Shown here piece after piece: positions 1 through 6,067 of a stretch of DNA of 6,822 nt. The DNA is taken from assembly GCA_900542595.1 (NCBI GenBank), contig UQOB01000059.1, forward strand, positions 1 through 6,822, in the 5' to 3' direction. Position numbers and translations under genes: made by a program. Positions within the stretch are counted from its first letter, which is position 1. Each line of letters begins with the position of its first letter. The notes under the pieces were generated by a model that worked only from the letters and a program-made list of their open reading frames with translations, searched no databases and was not told the DNA's origin. Origin of the DNA: an uncultured Mollicutes bacterium (GTDB lineage Bacteria > Bacillota_I > Bacilli_A > RFN20 > CAG-826).

Positions 1-323
1 ACCGCTCTTTCGATCATTTCGACCGGGAATTCCCGTTTCATAACACCAGCCGAACGGGTTCTTAAACCGCCGTTATAACCGCTGACGTTATAATAATTTT
101 TCTTGTGTTCCGGATCGGTGCCCGTTAATTTGACATCTTTCGCGTTGATCACAATAACATAGTCACCCACATCTTGATTAGGGGTGTAGATCGGCTTATT
201 TTTGCCCATGATGATTTGGGCCACTTTGCTGGCTAAGCGTCCTAAGGGGAGGTCTTTTGCATCGACCACATACCAAGCCCGCTTAACTTCGCTCGGTTTT
301 GCCATTGTCGTTTGACGTTCCAT
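1..323 (-). CDS. rplM: 50S ribosomal protein L13, 5' part (runs off the left edge)
   Basis: L13 is an early-assembling large-subunit ribosomal protein that binds 23S rRNA. The visible 107 codons begin MERQTTMAKPSEVKRAWYVV, and carry the family's signature pieces: the W-Y-V-V-D-A strand, the LGRLAS motif (about residues 27-32), the K-P-x-YTP motif (43-48), GDYVIVINA (53-61) and the LTGT turn. The family is usually about 142-147 aa, so roughly 35-40 C-terminal residues lie outside the window. The start at 323 is chosen because an AGGAAGG Shine-Dalgarno (333-339) sits 9 nt upstream; the next in-frame ATG at 305 has none. In Bacillota rplM is normally co-transcribed with rpsI, which would lie just beyond the left edge. 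Here it follows exoA with a 130-nt gap and has its own promoter. Identification is near certain from the motifs. Confidence 0.97.
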   Translation of the reverse strand, partial: MERQTTMAKPSEVKRAWYVVDAKDLPLGRLASKVAQIIMGKNKPIYTPNQDVGDYVIVINAKDVKLTGTDPEHKKNYYNVSGYNGGLRTRSAGVMKREFPVEMIERA

Positions 324-332
324 AATTTTTTG

Positions 333-339
333 CCTTCCT
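333..339 (-). promoter_or_regulatory. Shine-Dalgarno site of rplM
   Basis: AGGAAGG on the minus strand, 9 nt before the ATG ending at 323. It decides the rplM start in favour of the first of two nearby in-frame ATGs. Confidence 0.8.
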
Positions 340-366
340 TTTCGTGAATTAAACTTTACCGGGGTT

Positions 367-381
367 TACTTCTTCCAAGTA
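367..381 (-). other. Small hairpin in the rplM 5' leader
   Basis: On the minus-strand transcript, TACTT and AAGTA form a 5-bp stem around a GGAAG loop, lying just downstream of the predicted start of the rplM transcript. Leaders of rplM in Bacillota are known in some species to carry autoregulatory structures bound by L13. This leader is short (about 60 nt) and I cannot match it confidently to that family, so only the hairpin itself is claimed. Confidence 0.3.
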
Positions 382-393
382 GTGCCGAAAAGT

Positions 394-422
394 ATTATCG
401 TTACCTTTAGGTAACTTGTCAA
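394..422 (-). promoter_or_regulatory. rplM promoter (sigma-A type)
   Basis: On the minus strand a perfect -35 box TTGACA (417-422) is followed after exactly 17 nt by GATAAT (394-399), five of six bases matching TATAAT. The predicted start of transcription is near 386-387, giving a leader of about 60 nt with the Shine-Dalgarno near its end. This is the best promoter in the window and fits the high expression expected of a ribosomal protein gene. It implies that rplM does not depend on read-through from exoA. Confidence 0.82.
400..415. repeat. Perfect inverted repeat filling the rplM promoter spacer
   Basis: GTTACCT and AGGTAAC are perfect 7-bp reverse-complementary arms separated by 2 bp, occupying 16 of the 17 bp between the -35 and -10 boxes. 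This is the classic position and symmetry of a repressor operator for a dimeric DNA-binding protein. What binds it is unknown. The same palindrome was not seen elsewhere in the window. Confidence 0.6.
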
Positions 423-426
423 AGGA

Positions 427-454
427 AAACCGCTTAAGAGAACTAAAAAGCGTT
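427..454 (-). terminator. Possible weak terminator after exoA
   Basis: On the minus strand, right at the exoA stop codon, AAACGCTT can pair with AAGCGGTTT with one bulged base, around a loop of about 12 nt, followed by a short T-rich stretch (GTTTTCCTTT). The stem is short and the loop large, so termination would be inefficient at best. It directly abuts the -35 box of the rplM promoter. Confidence 0.35.
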
Positions 455-1209
455 TAATCTTTCGTCTCTAAAAGGACGGGGCAGTGATCGCTTCCGTAGA
501 TATCGTTCAAGATTTCGGATTTTGTGACTTGGCTTATATAACGTTCACTGACGATAAAATAATCGATTCTCCAACCGATGCCTTTTTCTCTCGCGTGGAA
601 ACGGTAACTCCACCAACTATACTTGACTTCGACTGGGTGAAAATGACGGAAAGTATCGATGAATCCATTATTTAAGAGGATAGTCATCTTTTGCCTTTCC
701 TCATCTGTAAATCCCGCAGAATGGTGATTAGTCGAAGGATTTTTTAAATCGATTTCCTCATGAGCGACATTTAAATCCCCGGTATAGATGACCGGTTTTT
801 TGCTGTCTAACATTTTGAGATAGTTAAGAAGGTGTTCTTCAAACTCCATTCTGAAGGGTAAGCGTTTTAATTCTTCCCCAGAATTAGGGACGTAAGCCCC
901 GACAAAATAGAAAGAGGGATATTCTAAGGTGATGACCCGTCCTTCTTCATCGTATTCCCCATTGGCTAAACCATAATGAACACTCATGGGTTTCTTCCTG
1001 GTAAATACTGCGACACCGGAATAGCCTTTCTTAACTTTCGAATTGGTGAAATATAAATCATAACCAGGAAAAGAAACCGGGAACTTATCATCGGATAATT
1101 TTGTTTCTTCTAAGAAGAAAAGGTCAGCATCTAAAGACGTGAAATCTTCATTGAAACTCTTTTTTACAATCGCCCGGATCCCGTTGACATTAAAGGAAAC
1201 AAATCTCAT
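454..1209 (-). CDS. exoA: Exodeoxyribonuclease III-family AP endonuclease (ExoA)
   Basis: This enzyme incises DNA 5' to abasic sites in base excision repair, in the cytoplasm, using Mg2+. The 251-aa product has the full exonuclease III/APE1 motif set: SFNVNG with the active-site Asn7; LEETK with the metal-binding Glu35 (the family usually has QETK, so the preceding Gln is Glu here); YVPNSG with Tyr106; GDLNVAH with Asp145 and Asn147; the GFTDEER loop (166-172); YSWWSYRFHAREKGIGWRID with Asp216; and the terminal GSDHCPV with the catalytic Asp241-His242 pair. Length is normal for the family. Its ATG overlaps the TGA stop of the upstream amylase gene (ATGA) and has no good Shine-Dalgarno, so translation is probably coupled to that gene. 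The nuclease and glycosidase have no known joint pathway; co-transcription is what the layout shows. Function is very secure. Confidence 0.96.
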   Translation of the reverse strand: MRFVSFNVNGIRAIVKKSFNEDFTSLDADLFFLEETKLSDDKFPVSFPGYDLYFTNSKVKKGYSGVAVFTRKKPMSVHYGLANGEYDEEGRVITLEYPSFYFVGAYVPNSGEELKRLPFRMEFEEHLLNYLKMLDSKKPVIYTGDLNVAHEEIDLKNPSTNHHSAGFTDEERQKMTILLNNGFIDTFRHFHPVEVKYSWWSYRFHAREKGIGWRIDYFIVSERYISQVTKSEILNDIYGSDHCPVLLETKD

Positions 1210-2507
1210 AACTTTTTAAATAAAAACAGAGGAACATCGCTTTGAAGAAGGTGATGCTCAACTTTAATCCTTTCTTTCGATAAATAGTCAGTATATTCGT
1301 CATCGATTAATTCTTCATCGGTAACTTTTAAACCGGGAGCTAAGGGGAAATATCCAAACGCGATATCCCCGTCATCATAGGTGTTTTTAATCAAGAGGTA
1401 CTTCCCTTCTTTTAAGGAAGGAACGGAAGTTAAGATGTGTTTATTCTTTTCTTCCTTTTTAAAACTGATTAACTTTTGAAGGTGCTCCTTCCACCCCGGG
1501 ATAACTTTATCGGGATCACCCCACGTCATCACATCTTTAGTGAAGAGGCTTAAGCCATGATCACTATCGGTTTCTAAACCGTCATAGATAAACATCGGGC
1601 CCTTCATAAAGACGGGGAAAGAGAGCAAGGATAATAAACAAGTTCGATCATTTGTAAATTGAAGCAACCGCTTTTGATCATGGTTCTCTAAACCCCGAAT
1701 TCTCATCCCTTCTTTCGGGTTAGCAGTCGTCTCTAAATATAGGGCTAATTTATACCTGGTTAAATTTTCATCTCCCTTCCCTTCTAAATAATCACGGAGA
1801 TAAGGGAAACAGTCATACATGTAGAGTAAATCAAAACCGCAGTCATAGAGTTCACTATCGCTTAAGGCGGTTATATTGTTGCTTCTTAAATAGGTGATGA
1901 AAGAAGGTTCCACCGATTCCCCGAGCAGAATAGTATCCGGATATTTTTCGTCCAGCATTTTTCTTAAGGCTAAGAAGAATTTTTTCGGGAGTAAGCTCGC
2001 GACATCGAAGCGGAAACCATCCACCCCTAAAGCGCAATAATGCTCGATGACGCTAACTAAATAGTCCACCAATCCTGGAGCGTCGTATTCTAAATCATAG
2101 ACATCCGACCAATCCCCAACTTTATTGCTCATCTTTCCTTCTTTGTTCTTATACATCCACTCGGGATGATGCTTAACCAAATAGGAGTCACGGGATGTGT
2201 GATTAAAGACGATATCGATCATCACTTTCATCCCCTCTCCATGAGCGTTCTCAACCAAAGACTTAAAATCATCCTCCGTTCCTAATTCCGGATTAATCTT
2301 CATATAGTCTTCAATCGAATAGGGACTACCTAAGTCTCCCTTCCGGTTTAATTTACCAATGGGAGAAACCGGTAGAAGATAAAGGATATCCACTCCTAAT
2401 TTCTTAAAATAAGGAAGGGCTTTTCCCACTTCTTTAAAGCTACCTTCCTCAGAAAAGTTTCGAGTGTAAACTTGATAAATAATTTGATTTAAGAGTTCTG
2501 TTTTCAT
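1206..2507 (-). CDS. Cytoplasmic GH13 alpha-amylase-family glycoside hydrolase
   Basis: A 433-aa enzyme of glycoside hydrolase family 13, which cleaves or transfers alpha-glucosidic bonds in maltodextrins, glycogen or related sugars. The four classic regions are present in order: DIVFNHTS (98-105, Asp98, His103); GFRFDVAS (164-171, Arg166 and the nucleophile Asp168); LLGES (194-198, acid/base Glu197); and LENHDQ (273-278, transition-state Asp277). The N-terminal IIYQVYTRNFSEEGSF strand and HPEWMY (114-119) are also typical. There is no signal peptide, so it should act on intracellular sugars. A short C-terminal beta domain (about 365-433) completes the fold. Exact substrate (alpha-amylase, alpha-glucosidase or neopullulanase-like) cannot be decided from motifs. 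The start at 2507 is supported by GAGG about 8 nt upstream. The TGA stop overlaps the exoA ATG. No sugar transporter or other glycan gene is adjacent. Confidence 0.9.
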   Translation of the reverse strand: MKTELLNQIIYQVYTRNFSEEGSFKEVGKALPYFKKLGVDILYLLPVSPIGKLNRKGDLGSPYSIEDYMKINPELGTEDDFKSLVENAHGEGMKVMIDIVFNHTSRDSYLVKHHPEWMYKNKEGKMSNKVGDWSDVYDLEYDAPGLVDYLVSVIEHYCALGVDGFRFDVASLLPKKFFLALRKMLDEKYPDTILLGESVEPSFITYLRSNNITALSDSELYDCGFDLLYMYDCFPYLRDYLEGKGDENLTRYKLALYLETTANPKEGMRIRGLENHDQKRLLQFTNDRTCLLSLLSFPVFMKGPMFIYDGLETDSDHGLSLFTKDVMTWGDPDKVIPGWKEHLQKLISFKKEEKNKHILTSVPSLKEGKYLLIKNTYDDGDIAFGYFPLAPGLKVTDEELIDDEYTDYLSKERIKVEHHLLQSDVPLFLFKKL

Positions 2508-2515
2508 ATTTCTTT

Positions 2516-2519
2516 CCTC
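2516..2519 (-). promoter_or_regulatory. Shine-Dalgarno site of the amylase gene
   Basis: GAGG (in GAGGAAAG) on the minus strand, 8 nt before the ATG ending at 2507. It supports this start. Confidence 0.65.
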
Positions 2520-2526
2520 GCCTAAT

Positions 2527-2556
2527 ATTCTACAGAAAGAAAAGAAATACTGCTAA
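2527..2556 (-). promoter_or_regulatory. Candidate promoter for the amylase-exoA pair
   Basis: On the minus strand TTAGCA (2551-2556, four of six to TTGACA) is followed after 18 nt by TAGAAT (2527-2532, five of six to TATAAT). It would give a very short leader of about 13 nt, with the Shine-Dalgarno close to the RNA 5' end, which is unusual and lowers confidence. No better promoter is visible in this divergent gap. Confidence 0.4.
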
Positions 2557-2574
2557 AGCAAATGGGTCAAAATG

Positions 2575-2583
2575 TGTTAAAAT
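2575..2583 (+). promoter_or_regulatory. Candidate extended -10 promoter for the plus-strand membrane protein gene
   Basis: TGTTAAAAT has the TGn extension plus TAAAAT (five of six to TATAAT), about 40 nt before the ATG at 2623. No convincing -35 hexamer is seen. It is the best plus-strand candidate in the divergent gap. Confidence 0.35.
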
Positions 2584-2622
2584 CCAATAGAAAATTGTTC
2601 TTCTACACTATCAACTAACTAT

Positions 2623-3669
2623 ATGACCATTCTAGCCATCCATATCCTTATCTGTTGTTTCTTTTTGCTTCTTTTAATTTCTCCGACAGGTTACCGATAT
2701 TCTTTTAGAATTAACGATAATCCTCTGTATTTTAAAACCTATATGTTAAAGCCTAAAAGTTGGCTTCATTTTTTATATTTAAGGCCGAACAATTCTCGTT
2801 ATTTTCCCCATGTTAAACAAACCGCGGCCTTAGTTATTTCTTTCTGGGTATATTTCATTATTAACACCGTTCTCACCAGTCTTTTAGCCTACTATGAAGC
2901 AATAAATGTATTTATCTTAGGTCTACAGGTGACCACTATTGTTTTAGAGGTGGGCTTTGTTCTTCTATTTATTATTTTGTTAGCTACCATCTATCATACA
3001 TCTACTCTTCTTTCTTCGAAGTATTACAAAGAATTAACTTATAAAGAGAAAGAAAAATTAGATGAAGATATTCTGAAACTCGTCCCCACTTATTACGATT
3101 TACCGAGAAGATTTAAAGAAAGCGAAAAAGATAAACAACGTTACTTAGAGGCGGAACAACAACCTAACACTATCCCTAGTCGTCCTTTTAAAAAGATTAG
3201 GATAAACGCTTTACAATATGTCTTGTCTTCTCTATTCATCGATTTTCTCGCCTTAATCATCAGTTTAGCCTTTGTTATCACCGCAGCACTTGATCCCGCT
3301 CAGTGGAGTGCGTTCATGGTTCCTATTTATTGCTGGGTTTTCGCTTTATCCATCAATTTAATCGCAGGACTATATTACGCTTTATGTCCCTATTACATCG
3401 AAGACAAGGGTGATAGCTATTTCATTAAGAAATACCAAAAAAACTATTTGATTAAGAAAGATGATATATATTACGTATCGTTCTATTCTTGTTTCTTTTT
3501 AAAAGGTATCCTTACCTCCTTAACCCAATATGGCCCTTTTTCTTGCATCATTCGGTATAAAGACACGAAAGGAAAGAAGAAAGAAGTTAATTTCGTCTGC
3601 ACCAAAAGAGCGATCAAAATCATCTATCCCCGAACTAAAATCATGCATCACGAAGAACATTACATATAA
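2623..3669 (+). CDS. Hypothetical multi-pass membrane protein
   Basis: I do not recognise this 348-aa protein. It has five probable membrane segments: residues 4-19 (directly at the N-terminus), 67-89, 96-122, 198-221 and 229-252. Between the third and fourth lies a charged, Lys/Glu-rich stretch (about 135-180) likely to be cytosolic and partly helical. After the last segment is a roughly 95-residue basic tail (255-348) with alternating polar and aromatic strands (YFIKKYQKNYLIKKDDIYYVSF, in part) that could form a small beta-rich domain; a bacterial PH-like fold is a guess only. The start is the first ATG, which gives a complete first membrane segment, but no Shine-Dalgarno precedes it. It is the only plus-strand gene, diverges from the amylase gene and converges on yebC, so it is a single-gene transcription unit. 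Parts look more AT-rich than the neighbours. Function unknown. Confidence 0.8.
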   Translation: MTILAIHILICCFFLLLLISPTGYRYSFRINDNPLYFKTYMLKPKSWLHFLYLRPNNSRYFPHVKQTAALVISFWVYFIINTVLTSLLAYYEAINVFILGLQVTTIVLEVGFVLLFIILLATIYHTSTLLSSKYYKELTYKEKEKLDEDILKLVPTYYDLPRRFKESEKDKQRYLEAEQQPNTIPSRPFKKIRINALQYVLSSLFIDFLALIISLAFVITAALDPAQWSAFMVPIYCWVFALSINLIAGLYYALCPYYIEDKGDSYFIKKYQKNYLIKKDDIYYVSFYSCFFLKGILTSLTQYGPFSCIIRYKDTKGKKKEVNFVCTKRAIKIIYPRTKIMHHEEHYI

Positions 3670-3700
3670 AAAGACCGCTGAATAAGCGGTCTATTTATTC
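3668..3700. terminator. Bidirectional terminator between the membrane protein gene and yebC
   Basis: AGACCGCT (3672-3679) and AGCGGTCT (3685-3692) form a perfect 8-bp GC-rich stem with a 5-nt loop, in the 42-nt gap between two convergent stop codons. In the minus direction the stem is followed by TTTTT, a canonical Rho-independent terminator for the yebC operon. In the plus direction it is followed by a weaker ATTTATT tract serving the membrane protein gene. Confidence 0.88.
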
Positions 3701-3711
3701 TCAATTATCAA

Positions 3712-4422
3712 TTAAAGATTTCCGACATTATGATAGACGTTTTGGACGTCTTCGTTTTCGTTCAGTTCTTCAATCATCGCTTTGACTTTCGCTTTGTCGT
3801 CATCAGCGAGATCGACGGTTTCGTTCGGAATATAAGTCACTTCCGCGGTGTCGAAGTCATTAATTCCGATTTCTTTTAAACAAGCTTTCGCTTTTTCTAA
3901 GTCGGATGGAGCGACAGTCACTTGGATTTCCCCATCTTCATATGAGGCATCTTGTAAATCGACATCAGCGAGAATCAACGCGTCTTCCACTTCTTGGAGT
4001 TTGCTCTCTTCCGCTTTAAAATCGAGGACCCCTAACATTTGGAAGTTATAGAGAACGCTTCCCATTTTTCCACCTTTTCTGGTGACGATGGTTCTCACGC
4101 CCGTTAATGCCCGATTTTGGTTATCGCTTAAGGTATCGACGACGATATAGCTACCACCGGGGCCGAAGAATTCATAACGTCCGGCTAAATACGCGACAGC
4201 ATCCCCGCCTTTCGCTTTTTCAATCGCCCGATCGATGACATCTTTCGGACATTGCTTCCGATATTTTTCAATAGCGCTTCTCAGGGCTAAATTGCTTTCC
4301 GGATCCGGAACCGCGCTTTTAGCAGCCGCATAAATTTCTTTGGAAGCCCGCATATAGATTGCGCTTTTGGCTTTCGCGGTCGCGGCCATCGCCGCCGCTC
4401 TGACTTCAAAGTGTCTTCCCAT
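3712..4422 (-). CDS. yebC: YebC/PmpR (TACO1) family protein
   Basis: Members were long annotated as transcriptional regulators; more recent work ties the family, like mitochondrial TACO1, to ribosome-associated translation, including relief of stalling at proline-rich stretches. The 236-aa product has the family hallmarks: the MGRHFEVRAAAMA N-terminus, the EIYAAAKS helix, PDPESNLALR, the CPKDVIDRAIEKAKGG segment, RYEFFGPGGSYIVVDTLSDNQNRA and a typical acidic C-terminus. After KGGKMG it goes straight to SVLYNF, about three residues shorter than the usual GGxLGxxGSVxxxF loop. The start at 4422 is chosen over an upstream in-frame ATG at 4446 because AAGGAG (4430-4435) lies 7 nt before it and the family begins at MGR. 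It is the last gene of the ecfT-truA-PHP block, 66 nt after the PHP stop, and is followed by a strong terminator. Family is certain; whether it is the YebC or YebC2/YeeN type is not. Confidence 0.93.
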   Translation of the reverse strand: MGRHFEVRAAAMAATAKAKSAIYMRASKEIYAAAKSAVPDPESNLALRSAIEKYRKQCPKDVIDRAIEKAKGGDAVAYLAGRYEFFGPGGSYIVVDTLSDNQNRALTGVRTIVTRKGGKMGSVLYNFQMLGVLDFKAEESKLQEVEDALILADVDLQDASYEDGEIQVTVAPSDLEKAKACLKEIGINDFDTAEVTYIPNETVDLADDDKAKVKAMIEELNENEDVQNVYHNVGNL

Positions 4423-4429
4423 AGTTTTT

Positions 4430-4435
4430 CTCCTT
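4430..4435 (-). promoter_or_regulatory. Shine-Dalgarno site of yebC
   Basis: AAGGAG on the minus strand, 7 nt before the ATG ending at 4422. It decides the start of yebC against the ATG 24 nt further upstream. Confidence 0.85.
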
Positions 4436-4464
4436 GATACGCTCAAATATTTTACGCTTCTGAA

Positions 4465-4480
4465 ATCTCGTAGGCGAGAT
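4465..4480 (-). other. Perfect hairpin in the PHP-yebC gap
   Basis: ATCTCG and CGAGAT form a perfect 6-bp stem around a CCTA loop (minus strand), 9 nt after the PHP stop. No T-run follows, so it is not a standard intrinsic terminator. It could protect an RNA end, be a processing site or dampen read-through into yebC. Confidence 0.4.
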
Positions 4481-4488
4481 GCTCTTCA

Positions 4489-5340
4489 TTATTTCGTTAA
4501 CTTTTTCTTCAGTTTACTTTGAAAAGCCATCCCATCAAGCATCGTAACCCCGCATTGTTTTTGGAAATTTCGGTAATAATCAAAGGGGGTTTTTCCTTCA
4601 TCGAAATCCCATGGTGCGTGAGCATCCACCCCGAAGAGCGCCTTTACGTTCATCTTAGATGCTAAAGCCCAGAAATGTTTATCCGGGTACTTCATATAAG
4701 ATAAGTCCTTACCAGGGTAATACCCGCCTAACCTACTTCGGCCCATATTAATTTCTAAAGGCATCTCATGCTTATTAGCGGTTTCAATGATATGCTTTGC
4801 AACGAGTTCGCTCTTTTCATCCCACTTCCCGTACCACTCAAGATAAATATCCGGGTGAGCGATATAGAGATATAAGCCCGATTCAATCGCTTCGATGATT
4901 AAACTCTCATAGGTCTTTAAGAATTCATCCGGATGTTCTTTCCAATAACGGTTATAGAAAGAAATCATATGACGTCCATCTTCACTAAAAGAATGTTGGC
5001 CGTCGATTAAATAATCCATCTTTCCTTCTTTTAGAAGGCTTTGGTAATAAGACTTAAAACACGGGGAATACTCCGCCTCCATACCGAGATAGATGGTGAT
5101 TTGGTCTTTATATTTTTCTTTTAATTTATTGATGGAACTAATGTAATCCTCCAATAAAGAAAAGTCACCCCGCATCCCGGGTTCATGGATATTTGGTAAC
5201 ATCGCGTGATCGGTGAAGCCAAGAACCTTAACCCCGTTCTTTATCGCGTTAACCACGTATTCTTCGTCGGTCCCAAAGGCGTGACCGCAGCGAGCGGTAT
5301 GGGTGTGGTAACAATAATCAAACATCATAGTGCTTTCCAT
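4489..5340 (-). CDS. PHP-domain phosphoesterase, histidinol-phosphatase (HisJ/HisK)-like
   Basis: A 283-aa metal-dependent hydrolase of the PHP superfamily, closest in motif pattern to histidinol-phosphate phosphatases, which perform the penultimate step of histidine synthesis. Metal and active-site residues are visible: His12 and His14 (YHTHT), His20, FTDHA with Asp44-His45, LGMEAEY with Glu88, DGQHSF with His116, IAHPD with His162, and the terminal GVDAH with Asp239 and His241. I choose the ATG ending at 5340 because GGAAGG (5347-5352) lies 6 nt upstream; the longer form from 5367 has no ribosome site. It overlaps the truA end by 23 nt, so it is translationally coupled to a tRNA-modification gene, not to any histidine gene. 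Its true substrate may be another phosphate ester; the superfamily call is firm, the histidinol-phosphate role is inference. Confidence 0.88.
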   Translation of the reverse strand: MESTMMFDYCYHTHTARCGHAFGTDEEYVVNAIKNGVKVLGFTDHAMLPNIHEPGMRGDFSLLEDYISSINKLKEKYKDQITIYLGMEAEYSPCFKSYYQSLLKEGKMDYLIDGQHSFSEDGRHMISFYNRYWKEHPDEFLKTYESLIIEAIESGLYLYIAHPDIYLEWYGKWDEKSELVAKHIIETANKHEMPLEINMGRSRLGGYYPGKDLSYMKYPDKHFWALASKMNVKALFGVDAHAPWDFDEGKTPFDYYRNFQKQCGVTMLDGMAFQSKLKKKLTK

Positions 5341-6067
5341 AACTAACCTTCCAAAGCGTAAGTCCATAAGCTGGTGCTTTGTTTAAATTCATCAGCGCTT
5401 CCCCTGTTGATAAAGCGCGTTCTATATTATCGAGCGATAATTTTCCTTTCGCTACTTTCAGGCTCGCTCCAACCATAAAACGAATCTGGTAACGCATAAA
5501 GCTCTTACCTTTAAAGATAATCTTCAGTGTTCCTTTATTCTCTTTAACTTCAATATCATCGATGGTTCTAATGTAACCCTCTTCATCCTTTTCTTTAGTA
5601 GTGAAAGCGTGGAAATTATGTTTACCAATAAAGAGTTTTAAACACTCTTTAAAGAGCGATAAATCAAAATTCTTATCTTGCAAGAAATAGGTATCAAACT
5701 TTAAAGGATCACGTAGAGATAAAGAGATTTTATAAATATAAGTTTTCTGTTTACAAGCGAAACGGGGATGGAAAGAAGAAGGGACTTCTTTTAAAGAACG
5801 AACAGCGATATCGTGGGGCAATAAGCGATTAAAAGAATCAAGAAATCTCTGTAAATCCTCAATCTTTCTTTCGATTTTAAAAGTTATCGCCTGCCCGTGA
5901 GCGTGGACTCCTTTATCGGTTCTCCCGGATGATTTAATCTCGGTATTCTCGCCTCTTAAGTAGGTAATCGCTCTTTCAAGTTCCGCTTGGACTGTCCTTT
6001 TTCCGGGGTTCTTTTGGAAACCATAAAAATCGTTTCCCAAATAACTTACCACCGCTAAATATTTCAC
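5318..6067 (-). CDS. truA: tRNA pseudouridine(38-40) synthase TruA
   Basis: TruA isomerises uridines 38, 39 and 40 in the anticodon stem-loop of many tRNAs to pseudouridine. The 249-aa product has the catalytic motif SGRTDKGVHA with nucleophile Asp51, the N-terminal FYGFQ motif (14-18), the HPRFACKQKTYIYKI segment, HNFHAF, the RTIDDIEV strand, GKSFMRYQIRFMVG and the terminal APAYGL. The usual YDG near the N-terminus is YLG (9-11) here. An in-frame ATG at 6139 would add 24 residues lying inside ecfT and unlike the family; the GTG ending at 6067 fits the family N-terminus, overlaps the ecfT TGA by 4 nt (GTGA) and is preceded by a G-rich GGTGGGGG stretch 11 nt upstream. Its TGA stop lies inside the next gene. 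The ecfT-truA pair is a standard Bacillota arrangement. Identification is secure; the start is probable. Confidence 0.95.
   Translation of the reverse strand: MKYLAVVSYLGNDFYGFQKNPGKRTVQAELERAITYLRGENTEIKSSGRTDKGVHAHGQAITFKIERKIEDLQRFLDSFNRLLPHDIAVRSLKEVPSSFHPRFACKQKTYIYKISLSLRDPLKFDTYFLQDKNFDLSLFKECLKLFIGKHNFHAFTTKEKDEEGYIRTIDDIEVKENKGTLKIIFKGKSFMRYQIRFMVGASLKVAKGKLSLDNIERALSTGEALMNLNKAPAYGLTLWKVSYGKHYDV
5347..5352 (-). promoter_or_regulatory. Shine-Dalgarno site of the PHP hydrolase gene
   Basis: GGAAGG on the minus strand within the end of truA, 6 nt before the ATG ending at 5340. It decides the start of the PHP gene. Confidence 0.75.

Noticed and set aside
324..393. A full L13 leader autoregulatory RNA
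   Set aside because: Only one short hairpin is visible in a leader of about 60 nt and I could not match the known consensus from memory; a covariance-model search for the L13 leader would decide it.
2551..2560. Short palindrome TGCTaaAGCA in the divergent gap
   Set aside because: Arms of only 4 bp are expected by chance; kept only as part of the candidate -35 region.
4449..4477. Separate promoter for yebC (TAAAAT at 4449-4454)
   Set aside because: The sequence at the correct -35 distance (TCGCCT) does not resemble TTGACA and falls within the hairpin.
5341..5367. Longer start for the PHP gene at the ATG ending at 5367
   Set aside because: No Shine-Dalgarno precedes it, while GGAAGG is well placed for the ATG ending at 5340; the extra nine residues do not resemble the family.
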